Source: Geomobilibacter sp964432205
Lineage (GTDB): Bacteria; Desulfobacterota; Desulfuromonadia; Geobacterales; DSM-12255
Length of the DNA: 64,000 nucleotides
Direction: 5' to 3'
NCBI GenBank assembly: GCA_964432205.1
Contig: CAYSMK010000005.1
Coordinates: 1-64,000 of the forward strand
Shown here: piece after piece, positions 39,246 through 49,442 of the stretch
Layout of the letters: the number at the start of each line of letters is the position of its first letter
Numbering within the stretch: position 1 is the stretch's first letter
Made by a program: the position numbers and the translations under genes
The notes under the pieces: model-generated
What the model was told of the DNA's origin: nothing
The model's input: only the letters and a program-made list of their open reading frames with translations
Database searches by the model: none

Positions 39246-42200
39246 TCCCCAGCCTATCCTGGTATTTCAGCACATTCTTCAACTGCAGGTTCGTCCCAAC
39301 CGCGGTACCGTTCTTGACGCGATAGGTGACCTTGATGCTCCGTTTTTCGCCGGCACCGAGCTCCTCGAACTTCCAGACGTAGGTGCCGTCGCTACCCTTG
39401 CTGAACCCTGGGTCAGAGGCGACCAGTTCGATCTGTTCCGGCATGAGGCTCTGAATTTCGACGATCTTGGCCAGGCTGGAACCGCTGTTGCCGCAATCAA
39501 GCTCAAAGGTTGAAACCTGGCCAGGCTTCATTTTACCACCCTTGCCAGTCATGGCAAGATTGACCACGGGCCGCGAATAAACCATGCTGACCGCAACAGA
39601 CGCCGCTTTTGTCTTGTCGCTTTCAGGCTCGAAGGCGAGGGTAAGGGGTACGGTTACGCCATCCTTTTCCGCAGCCGATGATGAGATTTCCAGCACCACG
39701 TTGGCCACCTCTTTCGGCGCCAATGGTCCGACATGGTTGATGATCGGCTCGTTTGCCTGACGCACGCCGTCCCGGTTCAGGTCCAGGTAGAAGGCATAGA
39801 CGAGTCCCTGCGGCACCACCGGCTTGAGGGAGAAGTCGTCCCGGATGTTGCCCGTGTTGGTGACCGTGAGCGGAACGGTCGCGGTCTGGCCCGGGATCAC
39901 CACCACCTTGTCCGTATGGGCCGCTACGGCCACGCCACTGACCGGCTGAACAACCGCGGCTGCCGAAAGGAAGGCATCCGTGCGCTTCAGCGACTGGTTG
40001 TCGGTCACGGCGCGGACAAACAGTTCTTGCCGTGCCAGCGCCTCATCCTTCAACCTGAAGGCAATCGAGAACTCTCTGCTCTCACCCGAGGCAAGCTGCA
40101 GTCCTTCAACGACTACCGACCCCTTCCCTTCCTCGCGGAAGCCGCTGGCAGAGAGGTCAACCGGTTCATACTGGGGCGGATAGGTGAGCCGCATGGTCAA
40201 CTGCCGGGCAGCGGCAGAGCCGATGTTGAGGAGGGTCACCTTGTACGGTACCCGCTCACCCGGCAGAACCTGGACCTTGTCGGTCTTGATAACTGCCCTG
40301 AGCAGCGGTGACGAGGCGATCAGGCTGATGCCGCGGGACTGGGAAACAACCGGATCGAACTCGGATGCGGCCTTTACCGGGAAGATGACCTTCTCGCCGT
40401 CGATATAACGGGGCGGGATGGTAAGCAGCGCCACCCCTTTGAATCTTTCCCCGGCATTCAGTGGCGGGGTCCTGGTCAGCGGCTTGTCCGGCGCGCCGGC
40501 CGCAACGAACTGCACCCCGTACTCGGCCGGGAACGACGACTCCAGAATGAAGCTGTCGCGGGAGTTGCCCCGGTTAGCGATCTCGAATGGAATGCTAAGC
40601 TGTTTCCCAACCTCATAGGAAGGGGCATCCGGAGAGACTGCGAAGTCCAGATCGCTGTACTGACCCACTTCGAGACTGAGCACCTTGGCGTTTTCACCGA
40701 CAGGGGCAGCGGCGGCCGCGGATACGACCGCGGTTTTGGCGGCACCTGCGGGATAGGCGATACCAAGCTCCCGAAGCTTGGCGGTGGCAAGCGCTGCCGC
40801 CTTGCTGCCGGGATACCGGTCGACCAGGGACTTGTATTCGGCGATTGCCCGGTCGCGCAGGGCTGCGCGCTTGGCGACATCGTCCTTCCGTGCAGCCTGC
40901 TTCCTGGTGGTGACGGTTTTTGGTGTTGCAGCCGGTGCCGGCTTGACCGGAGCCGGCGGCAACGGCTTAGCTGCAACAACTGCCGGCGGCGCGACCTGGG
41001 CCGCGGCCTTTTCCTTGGCGGCCTTCTCGGCAGCAAGGCGCTCGGCTTCCGCTTTTTCTTTCGCTGCCTTCTCCCTGGCCGCCTTATCCGCTGCTGCCAG
41101 ACGTTCCTGTTCCGCTTTCTCTTTGGCCGCTTTTTCGGCAACCAGGCGCTGCTGTTCCTCTTTCGCGCGTGCCAACCGTTCGGCCTCCACCTTGGCCTTG
41201 GCAGCCTTTTCAGCCGCCAGCCGCTCGGCCTCGGCCTTTTCTCTGGCAAGCTTCTCGGCAGCAAGGCGCTCGGCTTCCGCCTTCACGCTGGCCTGTTTTT
41301 CCTCGGCCCGCTGCTCCTTTTCCTCCTGCTCCCGAGCGACGCGGAGAGCATCTCTACGGGCCTCTTCGGCTGCAGCCTCGTCATCGGCCTTGAACCGGGC
41401 CTCGAGTTCAGCCTGCTTGCGGGCCTTTTCCACCGCCTTGGCCTTGCTGACCTCCAGCAGGATCGCCGCCTGGCGGGCCTGCTCGGCCACCTCTTTCTCT
41501 TCGGCCAGCCGCTCCTCTTCGGTCTTTCCTTTGATGATTCGCTCGGCTGCCTGCTTGATCGCCGCAGCCTCCTCGGCAGCGCGCTGTTCTGCTTCCGACT
41601 TTGCCTTAACCGCCTGCTCGGCAGCAACCCGCTCGGTCTCGGCCTTTTCACGGGTTGCCTTCTCCATGGCCAGCTTTTCAACCGCAGCCTTTTCCCTGAC
41701 CAGCTTCTCGGCAGCCTGGCGCTCTGCCTCTGCCTTCGCCTTTGCTGCCTGCTCGGCGGCAAGCCGATCCACATCAGCCTTGGCCTTGGCAGCCTGTTCG
41801 GCCGCGGCTTTTTCCCGACTGGCCTGCTCGGCGGCCAGCCGCTCTGCTTCGGCCTTTTCCTTTGACGCTTTCTCAAGGGCGAGGCGTTCGGCTTGCGCCT
41901 TCTCCCTGGCCAGTTTCTCACCAGCCTGGCGCTGTGCCTCTGCCTTCGCCTTTGCTGCCTGCTCGGCGGCCAGACGGTCAGCTTCAGCCTTAGCCCTGGC
42001 AGCCTGTTCAGCAGCTGCCTGCTCGGCGGCCAACCGCTCTGCTTCGGCCTTCTCCTGCGCAGCCTTTGCCGCTGCCGAGGCCTCAGCACTCAGTTGAGCA
42101 ACCTGAGCCACCGGAGCCTGCCCGGCTAGGGCGCGATCCAGGGCGCTCCGGGCATCGGCCAGATTCTTTTCGGCAGCTGTTTTCTCGGCAGTGAGCCTGG

Positions 42201-43407
42201 CAGTGGCCTCTTTACGGTAGGAACTCCGCTCACGCAGGAAAACACCGGTCAGCCCCTTTTTCTCGGCAGGCTCCTGCAATTCAGCCAGAGCCTTGCTCTT
42301 TTCGGCCACGAGCTTTTCAGCGGCCTCCTTGGCTGCCCGCAGTTGATCCACACTCGCTGACGGGATAACAGCAGCACCGGTGACAGCTGCAGCGGCTGCT
42401 GTTTTCGCAGCAACAGGCGCGGCCGCCGCTTTTTCCAGAGCGATGCGCTCCTGGTCGGCTTTTTCGGCGGCGGCCTTTTCAGCTGCCAGCCGTGCCTGTT
42501 CCGCCTTTTCCCTGAACGCACTTTCAACAGCCGATCGCTCGGCTTCGGCCTTTTCCCTGAACGCCTTCTCGATGGCCAGCCGCTCGGCGTCCGCTTTTTC
42601 CTTTGCTGCTTTCTCCCGGGCAAGTTTCTCGGCCGCCTGGCGCTCTGCCTCAGCCTTCGCCTTTGCCGTCTGCTCGGCGGCCAGCCGGTCCGCATCAGTC
42701 TTAGCCCTGGCAGCCTGCTCAGCCGCGGCCTTTTCCCGGCCAGCCTTCTCGGCCGCCAGCCGCTCTGCTTCGGCCTTTTCCTTTGCAGCCTTCTCAACTG
42801 CCAGGCGTTCGGCTGCCACCTTCTCCCGGGCCAGTTTCTCGGCAGCCTGGCGCTCTGCCTCAGCCTTCGCCCTTGCCGTCTGCTCTGCGGCAAGCCGGTC
42901 CGCGTCCGACTTTTCCTTCGCTGCCTTCTCCTGGACCAGGCGCTCCGCTTCCGCCTTTGCCGCTGCCCCCTTGTCCTCGACCGGCACCTGGGCTACTGCC
43001 GGCGCTTGCACCTTGTCGACAATCGGCTCGCCCTTCTGGAACTTGCCGACCAGCGCCACCAGGTCCTCTTCGACCGTGCCTTTCAGGGGTGAATCGGGAT
43101 ATTCCTTGAAGAACTGCGCCATGTACTTGGCAGCGTCCTTGTGATACCCGGCCTTGAAGTTGGAGCGGGCAAGCCAGAAGATTGCCATGTCCCTGAGCGG
43201 AGAGTCGGGGTACTTCTGGAGAACCTGCGACATCTTGTCGATGGCAGCTGTGTAGTCTTTTTTCTGGTAGGCGTTGAAACCGGAGATAAAAATCTGGGAA
43301 TCCTGGGTGTCAATGGCAAAGGCCGGTCCGGGGAGAAGGGAAAGGATCAGCAGTCCACCCAGCAGGGGCCTGACCAGAATATTCCTAAAATAATTTGCAA
43401 AAACCAC
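39235..43407 (-). CDS. giant exported coiled-coil protein with Ig-like C-terminus
   Basis: A 1390-residue protein. The signal peptide is 1-31 (LLILSLLPGPAFA). A TPR/YbgF-like unit covers 35-125 (AYQKKDYTAAIDKMSQVLQK, then SPLRDMAIFWLARSNFKAG). Residues about 145-800 are an almost unbroken Ala/Glu/Lys/Arg helix in AEAERLAAEKAA-type repeats, like TolA domain II but several times longer. A second TPR-like helix pair lies at 850-890. The end (about 905-1390) holds four CARDB/DUF11-type beta domains (YEVGKQLSIPFEIANRGNSR, TATVPLTVTNTGNIRDDF, and others). It should be periplasmic or surface-bound. A LysM protein gene follows with 11-bp overlap. The family is unknown to me; it may connect membrane and wall. 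Confidence 0.88.
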   Translation of the reverse strand: MVFANYFRNILVRPLLGGLLILSLLPGPAFAIDTQDSQIFISGFNAYQKKDYTAAIDKMSQVLQKYPDSPLRDMAIFWLARSNFKAGYHKDAAKYMAQFFKEYPDSPLKGTVEEDLVALVGKFQKGEPIVDKVQAPAVAQVPVEDKGAAAKAEAERLVQEKAAKEKSDADRLAAEQTARAKAEAERQAAEKLAREKVAAERLAVEKAAKEKAEAERLAAEKAGREKAAAEQAARAKTDADRLAAEQTAKAKAEAERQAAEKLAREKAAKEKADAERLAIEKAFREKAEAERSAVESAFREKAEQARLAAEKAAAEKADQERIALEKAAAAPVAAKTAAAAAVTGAAVIPSASVDQLRAAKEAAEKLVAEKSKALAELQEPAEKKGLTGVFLRERSSYRKEATARLTAEKTAAEKNLADARSALDRALAGQAPVAQVAQLSAEASAAAKAAQEKAEAERLAAEQAAAEQAARAKAEADRLAAEQAAKAKAEAQRQAGEKLAREKAQAERLALEKASKEKAEAERLAAEQASREKAAAEQAAKAKADVDRLAAEQAAKAKAEAERQAAEKLVREKAAVEKLAMEKATREKAETERVAAEQAVKAKSEAEQRAAEEAAAIKQAAERIIKGKTEEERLAEEKEVAEQARQAAILLEVSKAKAVEKARKQAELEARFKADDEAAAEEARRDALRVAREQEEKEQRAEEKQASVKAEAERLAAEKLAREKAEAERLAAEKAAKAKVEAERLARAKEEQQRLVAEKAAKEKAEQERLAAADKAAREKAAKEKAEAERLAAEKAAKEKAAAQVAPPAVVAAKPLPPAPVKPAPAATPKTVTTRKQAARKDDVAKRAALRDRAIAEYKSLVDRYPGSKAAALATAKLRELGIAYPAGAAKTAVVSAAAAAPVGENAKVLSLEVGQYSDLDFAVSPDAPSYEVGKQLSIPFEIANRGNSRDSFILESSFPAEYGVQFVAAGAPDKPLTRTPPLNAGERFKGVALLTIPPRYIDGEKVIFPVKAASEFDPVVSQSRGISLIASSPLLRAVIKTDKVQVLPGERVPYKVTLLNIGSAAARQLTMRLTYPPQYEPVDLSASGFREEGKGSVVVEGLQLASGESREFSIAFRLKDEALARQELFVRAVTDNQSLKRTDAFLSAAAVVQPVSGVAVAAHTDKVVVIPGQTATVPLTVTNTGNIRDDFSLKPVVPQGLVYAFYLDLNRDGVRQANEPIINHVGPLAPKEVANVVLEISSSAAEKDGVTVPLTLAFEPESDKTKAASVAVSMVYSRPVVNLAMTGKGGKMKPGQVSTFELDCGNSGSSLAKIVEIQSLMPEQIELVASDPGFSKGSDGTYVWKFEELGAGEKRSIKVTYRVKNGTAVGTNLQLKNVLKYQDRLGNVY

Positions 43408-43638
43408 AGGTTATACCTTTCGCAGGGCTCCGGTGGAGTAGATGAATAAACGCTTGGATAAATACCATCTCAGGGGGGGCTTGTCAACGGTGAATGGCGG
43501 CGGAAAGCCCCATAATTCCTAAATTTTTTCGGGCCGGGACATGCTTTTTAAGACCAGCCTGAAGGATGGTCCCTCACGCGACGTCGCTGCGGGGAGAATT
43601 AACTTTTGCCAACAGGTTGAAAACGCTATACTTGCCCC

Positions 43639-45465
43639 ATGCTCACCACCGATGCCATCGCCCATTTTCCCGCCGCCCCCGGCGTCTATCTGATGAAGGA
43701 CAACACCGGCACGGTGCTCTACGTGGGAAAGGCCTGCAACCTGAAAAAAAGGGTGCGCGCCTATTTCGGCAAGGAGCAGGATGCCCGCTACCAGATACGC
43801 TTCCTGATGGGAAAGGTGACCAGCATCGACTTCATCGTCACCGATACGGAGAAGGAGGCGTTGATCCTGGAAAATTCCCTGATCAAGGAGCACCGACCCC
43901 GCTACAATCTCGATCTGCGGGACGACAAGACCTACTTCTCGCTTCGCCTCGACCCCCGGGAAGAATTCCCCCGCCTGACCATCATCCGCAAGGTCCCCCG
44001 TGACGGCGCCCGTTACTTCGGCCCCTACTCCTCGGCGGCGGCGGCTCGTGAGGTGCTGAAACAGCTCTACAGGCTCTTTCCCCTCCGCCACTACCCGCTG
44101 GCCACCTGCCGCCAGCGAAAACGGCCCTGCCTGTACTACCAGCTCCGCCAGTGCTCGGCCCCGTGCCATGGCAGGATCAGCACCGAGGAGTATGCCGGGC
44201 TGGTGGAGGGGGCCGCCTTCTTCCTGGCCGGCCAGGGGCGCGAGATCGTCAGGCTCTTCAAAGAACGGATGGCGACCGCCGCCGCCCGCGAGCTCTACGA
44301 GGAGGCAGCACGCTACCGTGACCTGCTCCGGGCCATCGAGGTGACCGTCGAGAGACAGAAGGTGGTGAATGCCGGCGGCGACAGCGATGTGCTCGGCCTG
44401 CACCGCGAGGGGGACCACCTCTACCTGAGCCTCCTGTTCTTCCGCCACGGCACCCTCCTGGACCGCAGGACCTTCGACTTTGCCTGGGAACTGGATAACG
44501 AGGAGGCCATCAGCTCGTTTCTCAACGAGTACTACAGCCGGGACGTCGTCATCCCCGACGAGATCCTCCTGCCGCTCGCCACCGACGTTAGCGCGCCCCT
44601 GGCCGATCTGCTCGGTGAACGGCGGGGGAAAAAGGTAACCGTGCTCACCCCGCGTCGGGGGGCAAAGGCGGAACTCGTGCGGATGGCTGGCAAGAACGCC
44701 GAAAGTGCCGCCCTTGAACGGCAAAAATCCCGGGAGACCGCTGAGGCCATTCTGCATGAGTTGCGGGAAAGGCTCCATCTGCGCCGGCCCCCCCTGAGGA
44801 TCGAGTGTTACGACATCTCCAACTTCCAGGGACAGACCGCCGTGGGGAGCCGGGTCGCCTTTCTGGACGGCCGGCCGGACAAGGAGCACTACCGCCGCTA
44901 CCGGATCAAGACCGTCGACCAGGCCGACGATTTCGGCATGATGCGCGAGGTGCTGTCCCGTCGCTTTCGCCAGGAGACAACTGACGATCCGTTCCCGGAC
45001 CTGATCGTGGTCGACGGCGGCATCGGCCAGTTGAACGTGCTGTCGGCAGTACTGGAGGATTTGGGAATTACGGAGATCGACCTGGCCGGACTGGCCAAGA
45101 GCCGGGTGGAGCGGGACATGGTCGCGACCGAGGTGGAGCGGAGCGACGAACGGGTATTCCTGCCCGGGCGGAAGAACCCCGTGGTCCTCCGTCAGAATGC
45201 ACCGGCACTGCTTCTCCTGGCCCGTATCCGCGACGAGGCCCACCGCTTCGCCATCACCTATCACCAGAAGCTGCGGGGGAAAAAGGCCCTCGCCTCGGCC
45301 CTGGACGCCATCCCCGGCGTGGGGCCGGCCAGGCGCAGGGAGCTGCTACGCCACTTCGGCAGCCTGGCAGCGCTGAAACAGGCTACCGGGGAAGAGGTGG
45401 CGACCGTGCCGGGCATCGGTCCCGGCGTGGCGGAAAAGATCGTTACTGCCCTGAAGGGCGATTGA
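43639..45465 (+). CDS. uvrC: excinuclease ABC subunit C
   Basis: UvrC makes the two incisions flanking a DNA lesion after UvrA and UvrB have located it. The 608-residue protein has the GIY-YIG nuclease domain at the start (PGVYLMKDNTGTVLYVGKAC), the Cys-rich CPC-type motif (PCLYYQLRQCSAPCHG), a UVR domain (FLAGQGREIVRLFKERM), the RNase H-like 5'-incision domain (IECYDISNFQGQTAVGSRVA, VVDGGIGQLNVL) and a C-terminal helix-hairpin-helix pair (LDAIPGVGPARRRELLRHFG). The length equals that of E. coli UvrC (610). It stands alone, divergent from the coiled-coil gene by about 230 bp. Confidence 0.97.
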   Translation: MLTTDAIAHFPAAPGVYLMKDNTGTVLYVGKACNLKKRVRAYFGKEQDARYQIRFLMGKVTSIDFIVTDTEKEALILENSLIKEHRPRYNLDLRDDKTYFSLRLDPREEFPRLTIIRKVPRDGARYFGPYSSAAAAREVLKQLYRLFPLRHYPLATCRQRKRPCLYYQLRQCSAPCHGRISTEEYAGLVEGAAFFLAGQGREIVRLFKERMATAAARELYEEAARYRDLLRAIEVTVERQKVVNAGGDSDVLGLHREGDHLYLSLLFFRHGTLLDRRTFDFAWELDNEEAISSFLNEYYSRDVVIPDEILLPLATDVSAPLADLLGERRGKKVTVLTPRRGAKAELVRMAGKNAESAALERQKSRETAEAILHELRERLHLRRPPLRIECYDISNFQGQTAVGSRVAFLDGRPDKEHYRRYRIKTVDQADDFGMMREVLSRRFRQETTDDPFPDLIVVDGGIGQLNVLSAVLEDLGITEIDLAGLAKSRVERDMVATEVERSDERVFLPGRKNPVVLRQNAPALLLLARIRDEAHRFAITYHQKLRGKKALASALDAIPGVGPARRRELLRHFGSLAALKQATGEEVATVPGIGPGVAEKIVTALKGD

Positions 45466-45488
45466 CGGCAGACAACCTGAACCGCTCC

Positions 45489-47756
45489 TTACCTGCCCGA
45501 CAGGTCCCCCAGGGACACTGTTTTCCCGGCCATGACATCCGCCTCGTTGATCCTTATCGGACGCCGCTCTCCCCCCAGGTCGAGTGTGTAATCGCCCTGC
45601 GGGGTGAAGTCTCCCGACTTGCTGTCGGTCGCATATGGCAGATGGAAGACGAACGTCCCGTCCGACCGCGCACGCACGACATCACGGTAATCGAAGCCCC
45701 ACCCCTGATCGTTGCGCAGTTCAAGATCGATCGACACGACTGTGCCGGGTCGGCCCCTCCCCTTCAACACCACGCCGGGGACGTGTTCGAAGACCTTGTA
45801 CCAGGGGGCAAAGCCATGCCGGGGAATCTCCTGCCCGCCTGGCGAGACATGGACCAGACGGTATCGCTCCAGGGCATCCTCGTGATTGGCAGGGAGGTCA
45901 ACCGTGGCGCCGTTGTCGAAATAGAGCCGGTAAAACATGCTCATCGGCGGAGTGAATGGGGTCATCAGGGCAAAGGGGAGTTTTTTCTTTTTCACCCCCT
46001 GCGCGGCAATGGCCCACAGATTCCGCAGATCGGCGGCATGGTTGCCGAGGAGTATGTAGCGGATCCGGTTGCCGTGAACGATCTCCTCGGCGACCGCCGG
46101 ATTGATGGTAGTCAGGAAGACGCTCGATTCATAGAGCCCGTGGGTCTCCCAACCGAAGTTGGTGGCCAGCGTCGGCCGCTGCCCCAGGTAGGTCACGTAG
46201 GAGCCGATGCCCCAGTGGGCCAGGACCCCATACTCCGGCGTCTGCCGCGGATCGTAAAAGCCTGAGGTCGGCGGTGTCCGGTCCCGCAGCCAGGCGAGCG
46301 TGTCCCGCAGCCCGTACTGCTCTTCGGCGTCGAGCCGCACCTCACCCCCGGGGTCGGCAAGGAAGGGGAAGGTCGGGGAAAGGAGGAGCAGCAAAGCCCC
46401 GCCGACGATGACCGGACGCCAGGCGGGCGGCACGGGAAGCCGTTCCCGGTACCGGGCGATCAGAAAGCCGGCGCCGAGGGCGGTGGTGATCGCCGCCAGG
46501 TGCATGTAGCGCTCGCGAAACAGGGGGAGGATAAAGAAAAAACTGTTCCAGACCAGAAACAGGGGGAGGCGCAGATCGTCCCGGCTCTGCCGCCAGCTCC
46601 GCCAGACCAGAAGTGAGACGACCGGCCCCAGGAGATAGAGGCCGGAGAGAAACAGTGTTCCGTAGCGCCAGTCGAGAACGCCTTCGGGGAAGAACACCGA
46701 GTGCAGTTCGCTGATTGAATCGAGCCAGGGGTCACGGCTGAAGATGACCGCCAGCCCGGCACGGAACTCGGACAGGAAGTGTCCCAGCTGATGGGGTGAG
46801 GCTACCAGGATAAGGACGGCCGCCAGGAGCCCCCCCGCGATAGGAAGCCAGCGTCCCCGGATGCTGCCGCTGCCGGCGATGGCCAACGCTGCCGCGCTGG
46901 CCAGGAGCAGCAGGACATGGAACCAGGAGACCGTCTCGAAGGCAATGGTGGCAGAACTCCCCCAGAGGTCCAGCAGGCAAAGCGGAGCCAGCAGCAGTGC
47001 CCCGCCAAGACAGGCGCGAGTTCCGAAGGCGGCTGTCGGCGATGTGCCATGCCTTTTCATCTCATCGTGCCCCTGCAGGAGCAGCGCCAGGACCGCCACC
47101 CCCCAGAAGATCACCGCCCCGCGCCAGATGAGAAGGGAAAATACCAGCCAGAAACCGGTCGCCAGCCAGCCGAACCGCCGGTAAGGGGCCTTGAGGAGCG
47201 ACCCCAGGAGAAGCATGCAGACCAGCGGTTCCGCCACGTGGTGATCCAGTTGGGCGGCAAAGGAGTACATGATGTGGGCCGGGAGGATGGCAACAACCAG
47301 GGCAGCTGTCATGGCGGCAGTCCGTCCCAGCAGCTGCCGGCCGAAACGGTACACCAGGAAGATCGTGACCGCCGCCAGGACCGGGGAGAGCCAGAAGCCG
47401 ACGGTTTCGGCCAGAGCCGGGTTCTGGCGGCCACCGCAGAGCACCACCAGGAGGGAGAGCAGATAGTCGAAGAACGGCGACCAGATCTGGCCGGAGCCGG
47501 CAGGGAAGCCGTAGTAGGGATCGAAGGCGGGGATGCGCGGGAAACTGGCGACGCCGAGCGTTACCCGGCGGAGATGGTCGTAGCTGTCCGGGTCGAGGAA
47601 GAGCAGCCCGCCTGACGGAGTGATGAAGTCACGATAGATGGAGGCGCGGAGCCAAAAGGCCGCCAAGGCGCAGCCGACCAGCAGCACTATATCCAATCCG
47701 GGCCAGTGCCGCGTCACGTCATCTCTGCGGTCTGCTCCTCCATCTCCAGTGATCAA
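45489..47756 (-). CDS. STT3/PglB-like oligosaccharyltransferase
   Basis: A 755-residue membrane protein with about 12 helices in the first 480 residues and a periplasmic C-terminal domain. It shows STT3-family marks: the first acidic motif in LFLDPDSYDHLRRV (about 53-66), DHHVAEPL in the second loop (about 172), and the catalytic-domain motif region YGVLAHWGIGSYVTYLGQRP near 510. The canonical WWDYG is changed to HWGIG, losing the Asp. Family members move a lipid-linked glycan to asparagine or related acceptors. No glycan assembly genes are adjacent. The 5' end has no ATG; TTG 47756 or GTG 47717 are possible starts, 9 bp after glnS. Confidence 0.82.
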   Translation of the reverse strand: MITGDGGADRRDDVTRHWPGLDIVLLVGCALAAFWLRASIYRDFITPSGGLLFLDPDSYDHLRRVTLGVASFPRIPAFDPYYGFPAGSGQIWSPFFDYLLSLLVVLCGGRQNPALAETVGFWLSPVLAAVTIFLVYRFGRQLLGRTAAMTAALVVAILPAHIMYSFAAQLDHHVAEPLVCMLLLGSLLKAPYRRFGWLATGFWLVFSLLIWRGAVIFWGVAVLALLLQGHDEMKRHGTSPTAAFGTRACLGGALLLAPLCLLDLWGSSATIAFETVSWFHVLLLLASAAALAIAGSGSIRGRWLPIAGGLLAAVLILVASPHQLGHFLSEFRAGLAVIFSRDPWLDSISELHSVFFPEGVLDWRYGTLFLSGLYLLGPVVSLLVWRSWRQSRDDLRLPLFLVWNSFFFILPLFRERYMHLAAITTALGAGFLIARYRERLPVPPAWRPVIVGGALLLLLSPTFPFLADPGGEVRLDAEEQYGLRDTLAWLRDRTPPTSGFYDPRQTPEYGVLAHWGIGSYVTYLGQRPTLATNFGWETHGLYESSVFLTTINPAVAEEIVHGNRIRYILLGNHAADLRNLWAIAAQGVKKKKLPFALMTPFTPPMSMFYRLYFDNGATVDLPANHEDALERYRLVHVSPGGQEIPRHGFAPWYKVFEHVPGVVLKGRGRPGTVVSIDLELRNDQGWGFDYRDVVRARSDGTFVFHLPYATDSKSGDFTPQGDYTLDLGGERRPIRINEADVMAGKTVSLGDLSGR

Positions 47757-47765
47757 CTGTCGTGC

Positions 47766-49442
47766 CTACTTCTTCACCCACGAATCCCGCAAGGTCACGG
47801 TCCGGTTGAAGACCGGCCTGCCCGGCTGCGAATCCTTGAGATCGACGCAGAAGTACCCCTGCCGCTCGAACTGGAACCGGTCCTCCGCCTTGGCGGCAGC
47901 CAGGGATGGTTCCAGCTTGCAGTCGGTCAGCAGTTGGATGGAATCGGGATTCAGGTCCCCCTTCCAGTCGTCGCCCGATGGGCTGGGAACGCAGATGAGC
48001 CGGTCGTAGAGGCGCACCTCGGCGGTTACGGCATGGCGGGCCGAGACCCAGTGGATGACCCCCTTCACCTTCCGCTCAGCCCCGGGCAGGCCGCTCTTGG
48101 TCTCCGGGTCGTACGTGCAGTGGACCGCCACCACGTTGCCGTCCGCGTCCTTGTCCGCACCGGTGCACTTGACGATGTAGGCGGCCCGCAGGCGCACCTC
48201 GGCCCCGGGGGTAAGGCGCTTGAATCCCTTTTCCGGGATCTCCTGGAAATCGTCCGCTTCGATCCAGAGCTCCTGCGAAAACGGCACTGCCCTGCTCCCC
48301 AGTTCAGGCTGCTGGGGATGATTGGCCACCTGAAACTCCTCGGTCTCGTCGACCGGATAGTTGTCGATGATCAGCTTCACCGGGCGCAACACCCCCATGG
48401 CCCGCGGCGCCTTCTGGTTCAGGTCTTCCCGGACGCACTCCTCGATGATGCCCATGTCGATCCAGGAATCGCTCCGGCCGACGCCGATCCGCTCGCAAAA
48501 GGTGCGGATCGCCTCCGGGGTGTAGCCCCGCCGCCGTAAGCCAACCAGGGTCGGCATCCGCGGGTCGTCCCAGCCGTTCACGTCGCCGTCCTGGACCAGT
48601 TGCAGGAGCTTTCTCTTGCTCATCACCGTATAGGTCAGGTTGAGGCGGGCAAACTCGTACTGGCGCGGTCGGTTCGGTACCGGCAGGTTGTCCAGGAACC
48701 ACTCGTAGAGCGGCTTATGGTCCTCGAACTCCAGGGTGCAGACGGAGTGGGTGATCCCCTCGATGGCGTCACTCTGGCCGTGGGCAAAGTCGTACATGGG
48801 ATAGATGCACCACTGGTCCCCGGCATGGGGGTGGACGGCATGCAGAATCCGGTACATGACCGGATCGCGCAGATTGATGTTGGGAGAGGCCATATCGATC
48901 CTGGCCCGCAGCACCTTGGCACCGTCGGCGAACTCGCCCCCCCTCATCCGGCGGAACAGCTCCAGGTTCTCTTCGACAGAACGGTTGCGGAAGGGGCTCT
49001 CCTTACCCGGCTCGGTCAGGGTGCCGCGGTGGGCGCGGATCTGCTCGGCGTTCAGATCGTCCACATAGGCCCTGCCGTTTTGGATCAGGTGTTCCGCCCA
49101 CTGGTAGAGCTGTTCGAAGTAGTCGGAGGCGTAGTACATATGCCCGCCCCAGTCGAAGCCGAGCCAGCGGACGCTCTCCTTGATCGACTCGATGTACTCC
49201 ACCTCCTCCTTGACCGGGTTGGTGTCATCGAACCGGAGGTGGCAGCGGCCGCCGAAGTCCCGCGCCAGGCCGAAGTTGAGGCAGATCGACTTGGCGTGGC
49301 CGATATGCAGATAGCCGTTCGGCTCGGGCGGGAAGCGGGTGACGATGGTCTGGTGCTTGCCGCTCTGAAGGTCGTCGGCAACGATGTTCCGGATGAAGTT
49401 GGCCGGCTGGGCCGGGGTGGTTTGCTCGCTATTGTTGGACAT
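47766..49442 (-). CDS. glnS: glutaminyl-tRNA synthetase
   Basis: GlnRS charges tRNA-Gln with glutamine. The protein is 558 residues from ATG 49442, which has GAGG five bases upstream (E. coli GlnRS 554). The class I signatures are HIGH in PPEPNGYLHIGHAKS and KMSKS as VMSKRKLL; the anticodon-binding beta-barrels fill the last third. Direct GlnRS is typical of gamma- and some deltaproteobacteria. The STT3-like gene follows after 9 bp, so they may share a transcript although they are unrelated in role. Confidence 0.97.
   Translation of the reverse strand: MSNNSEQTTPAQPANFIRNIVADDLQSGKHQTIVTRFPPEPNGYLHIGHAKSICLNFGLARDFGGRCHLRFDDTNPVKEEVEYIESIKESVRWLGFDWGGHMYYASDYFEQLYQWAEHLIQNGRAYVDDLNAEQIRAHRGTLTEPGKESPFRNRSVEENLELFRRMRGGEFADGAKVLRARIDMASPNINLRDPVMYRILHAVHPHAGDQWCIYPMYDFAHGQSDAIEGITHSVCTLEFEDHKPLYEWFLDNLPVPNRPRQYEFARLNLTYTVMSKRKLLQLVQDGDVNGWDDPRMPTLVGLRRRGYTPEAIRTFCERIGVGRSDSWIDMGIIEECVREDLNQKAPRAMGVLRPVKLIIDNYPVDETEEFQVANHPQQPELGSRAVPFSQELWIEADDFQEIPEKGFKRLTPGAEVRLRAAYIVKCTGADKDADGNVVAVHCTYDPETKSGLPGAERKVKGVIHWVSARHAVTAEVRLYDRLICVPSPSGDDWKGDLNPDSIQLLTDCKLEPSLAAAKAEDRFQFERQGYFCVDLKDSQPGRPVFNRTVTLRDSWVKK

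Noticed and set aside
40778..42097. A 439-codon plus-strand frame rich in Ala and Ser opposite the giant coil gene
   Set aside because: It is the shadow of the Ala/Glu/Lys repeat on the other strand; it has no ribosome site and no fold.
43519..45264. A 581-codon minus-strand frame across uvrC
   Set aside because: uvrC is unmistakable on the plus strand.
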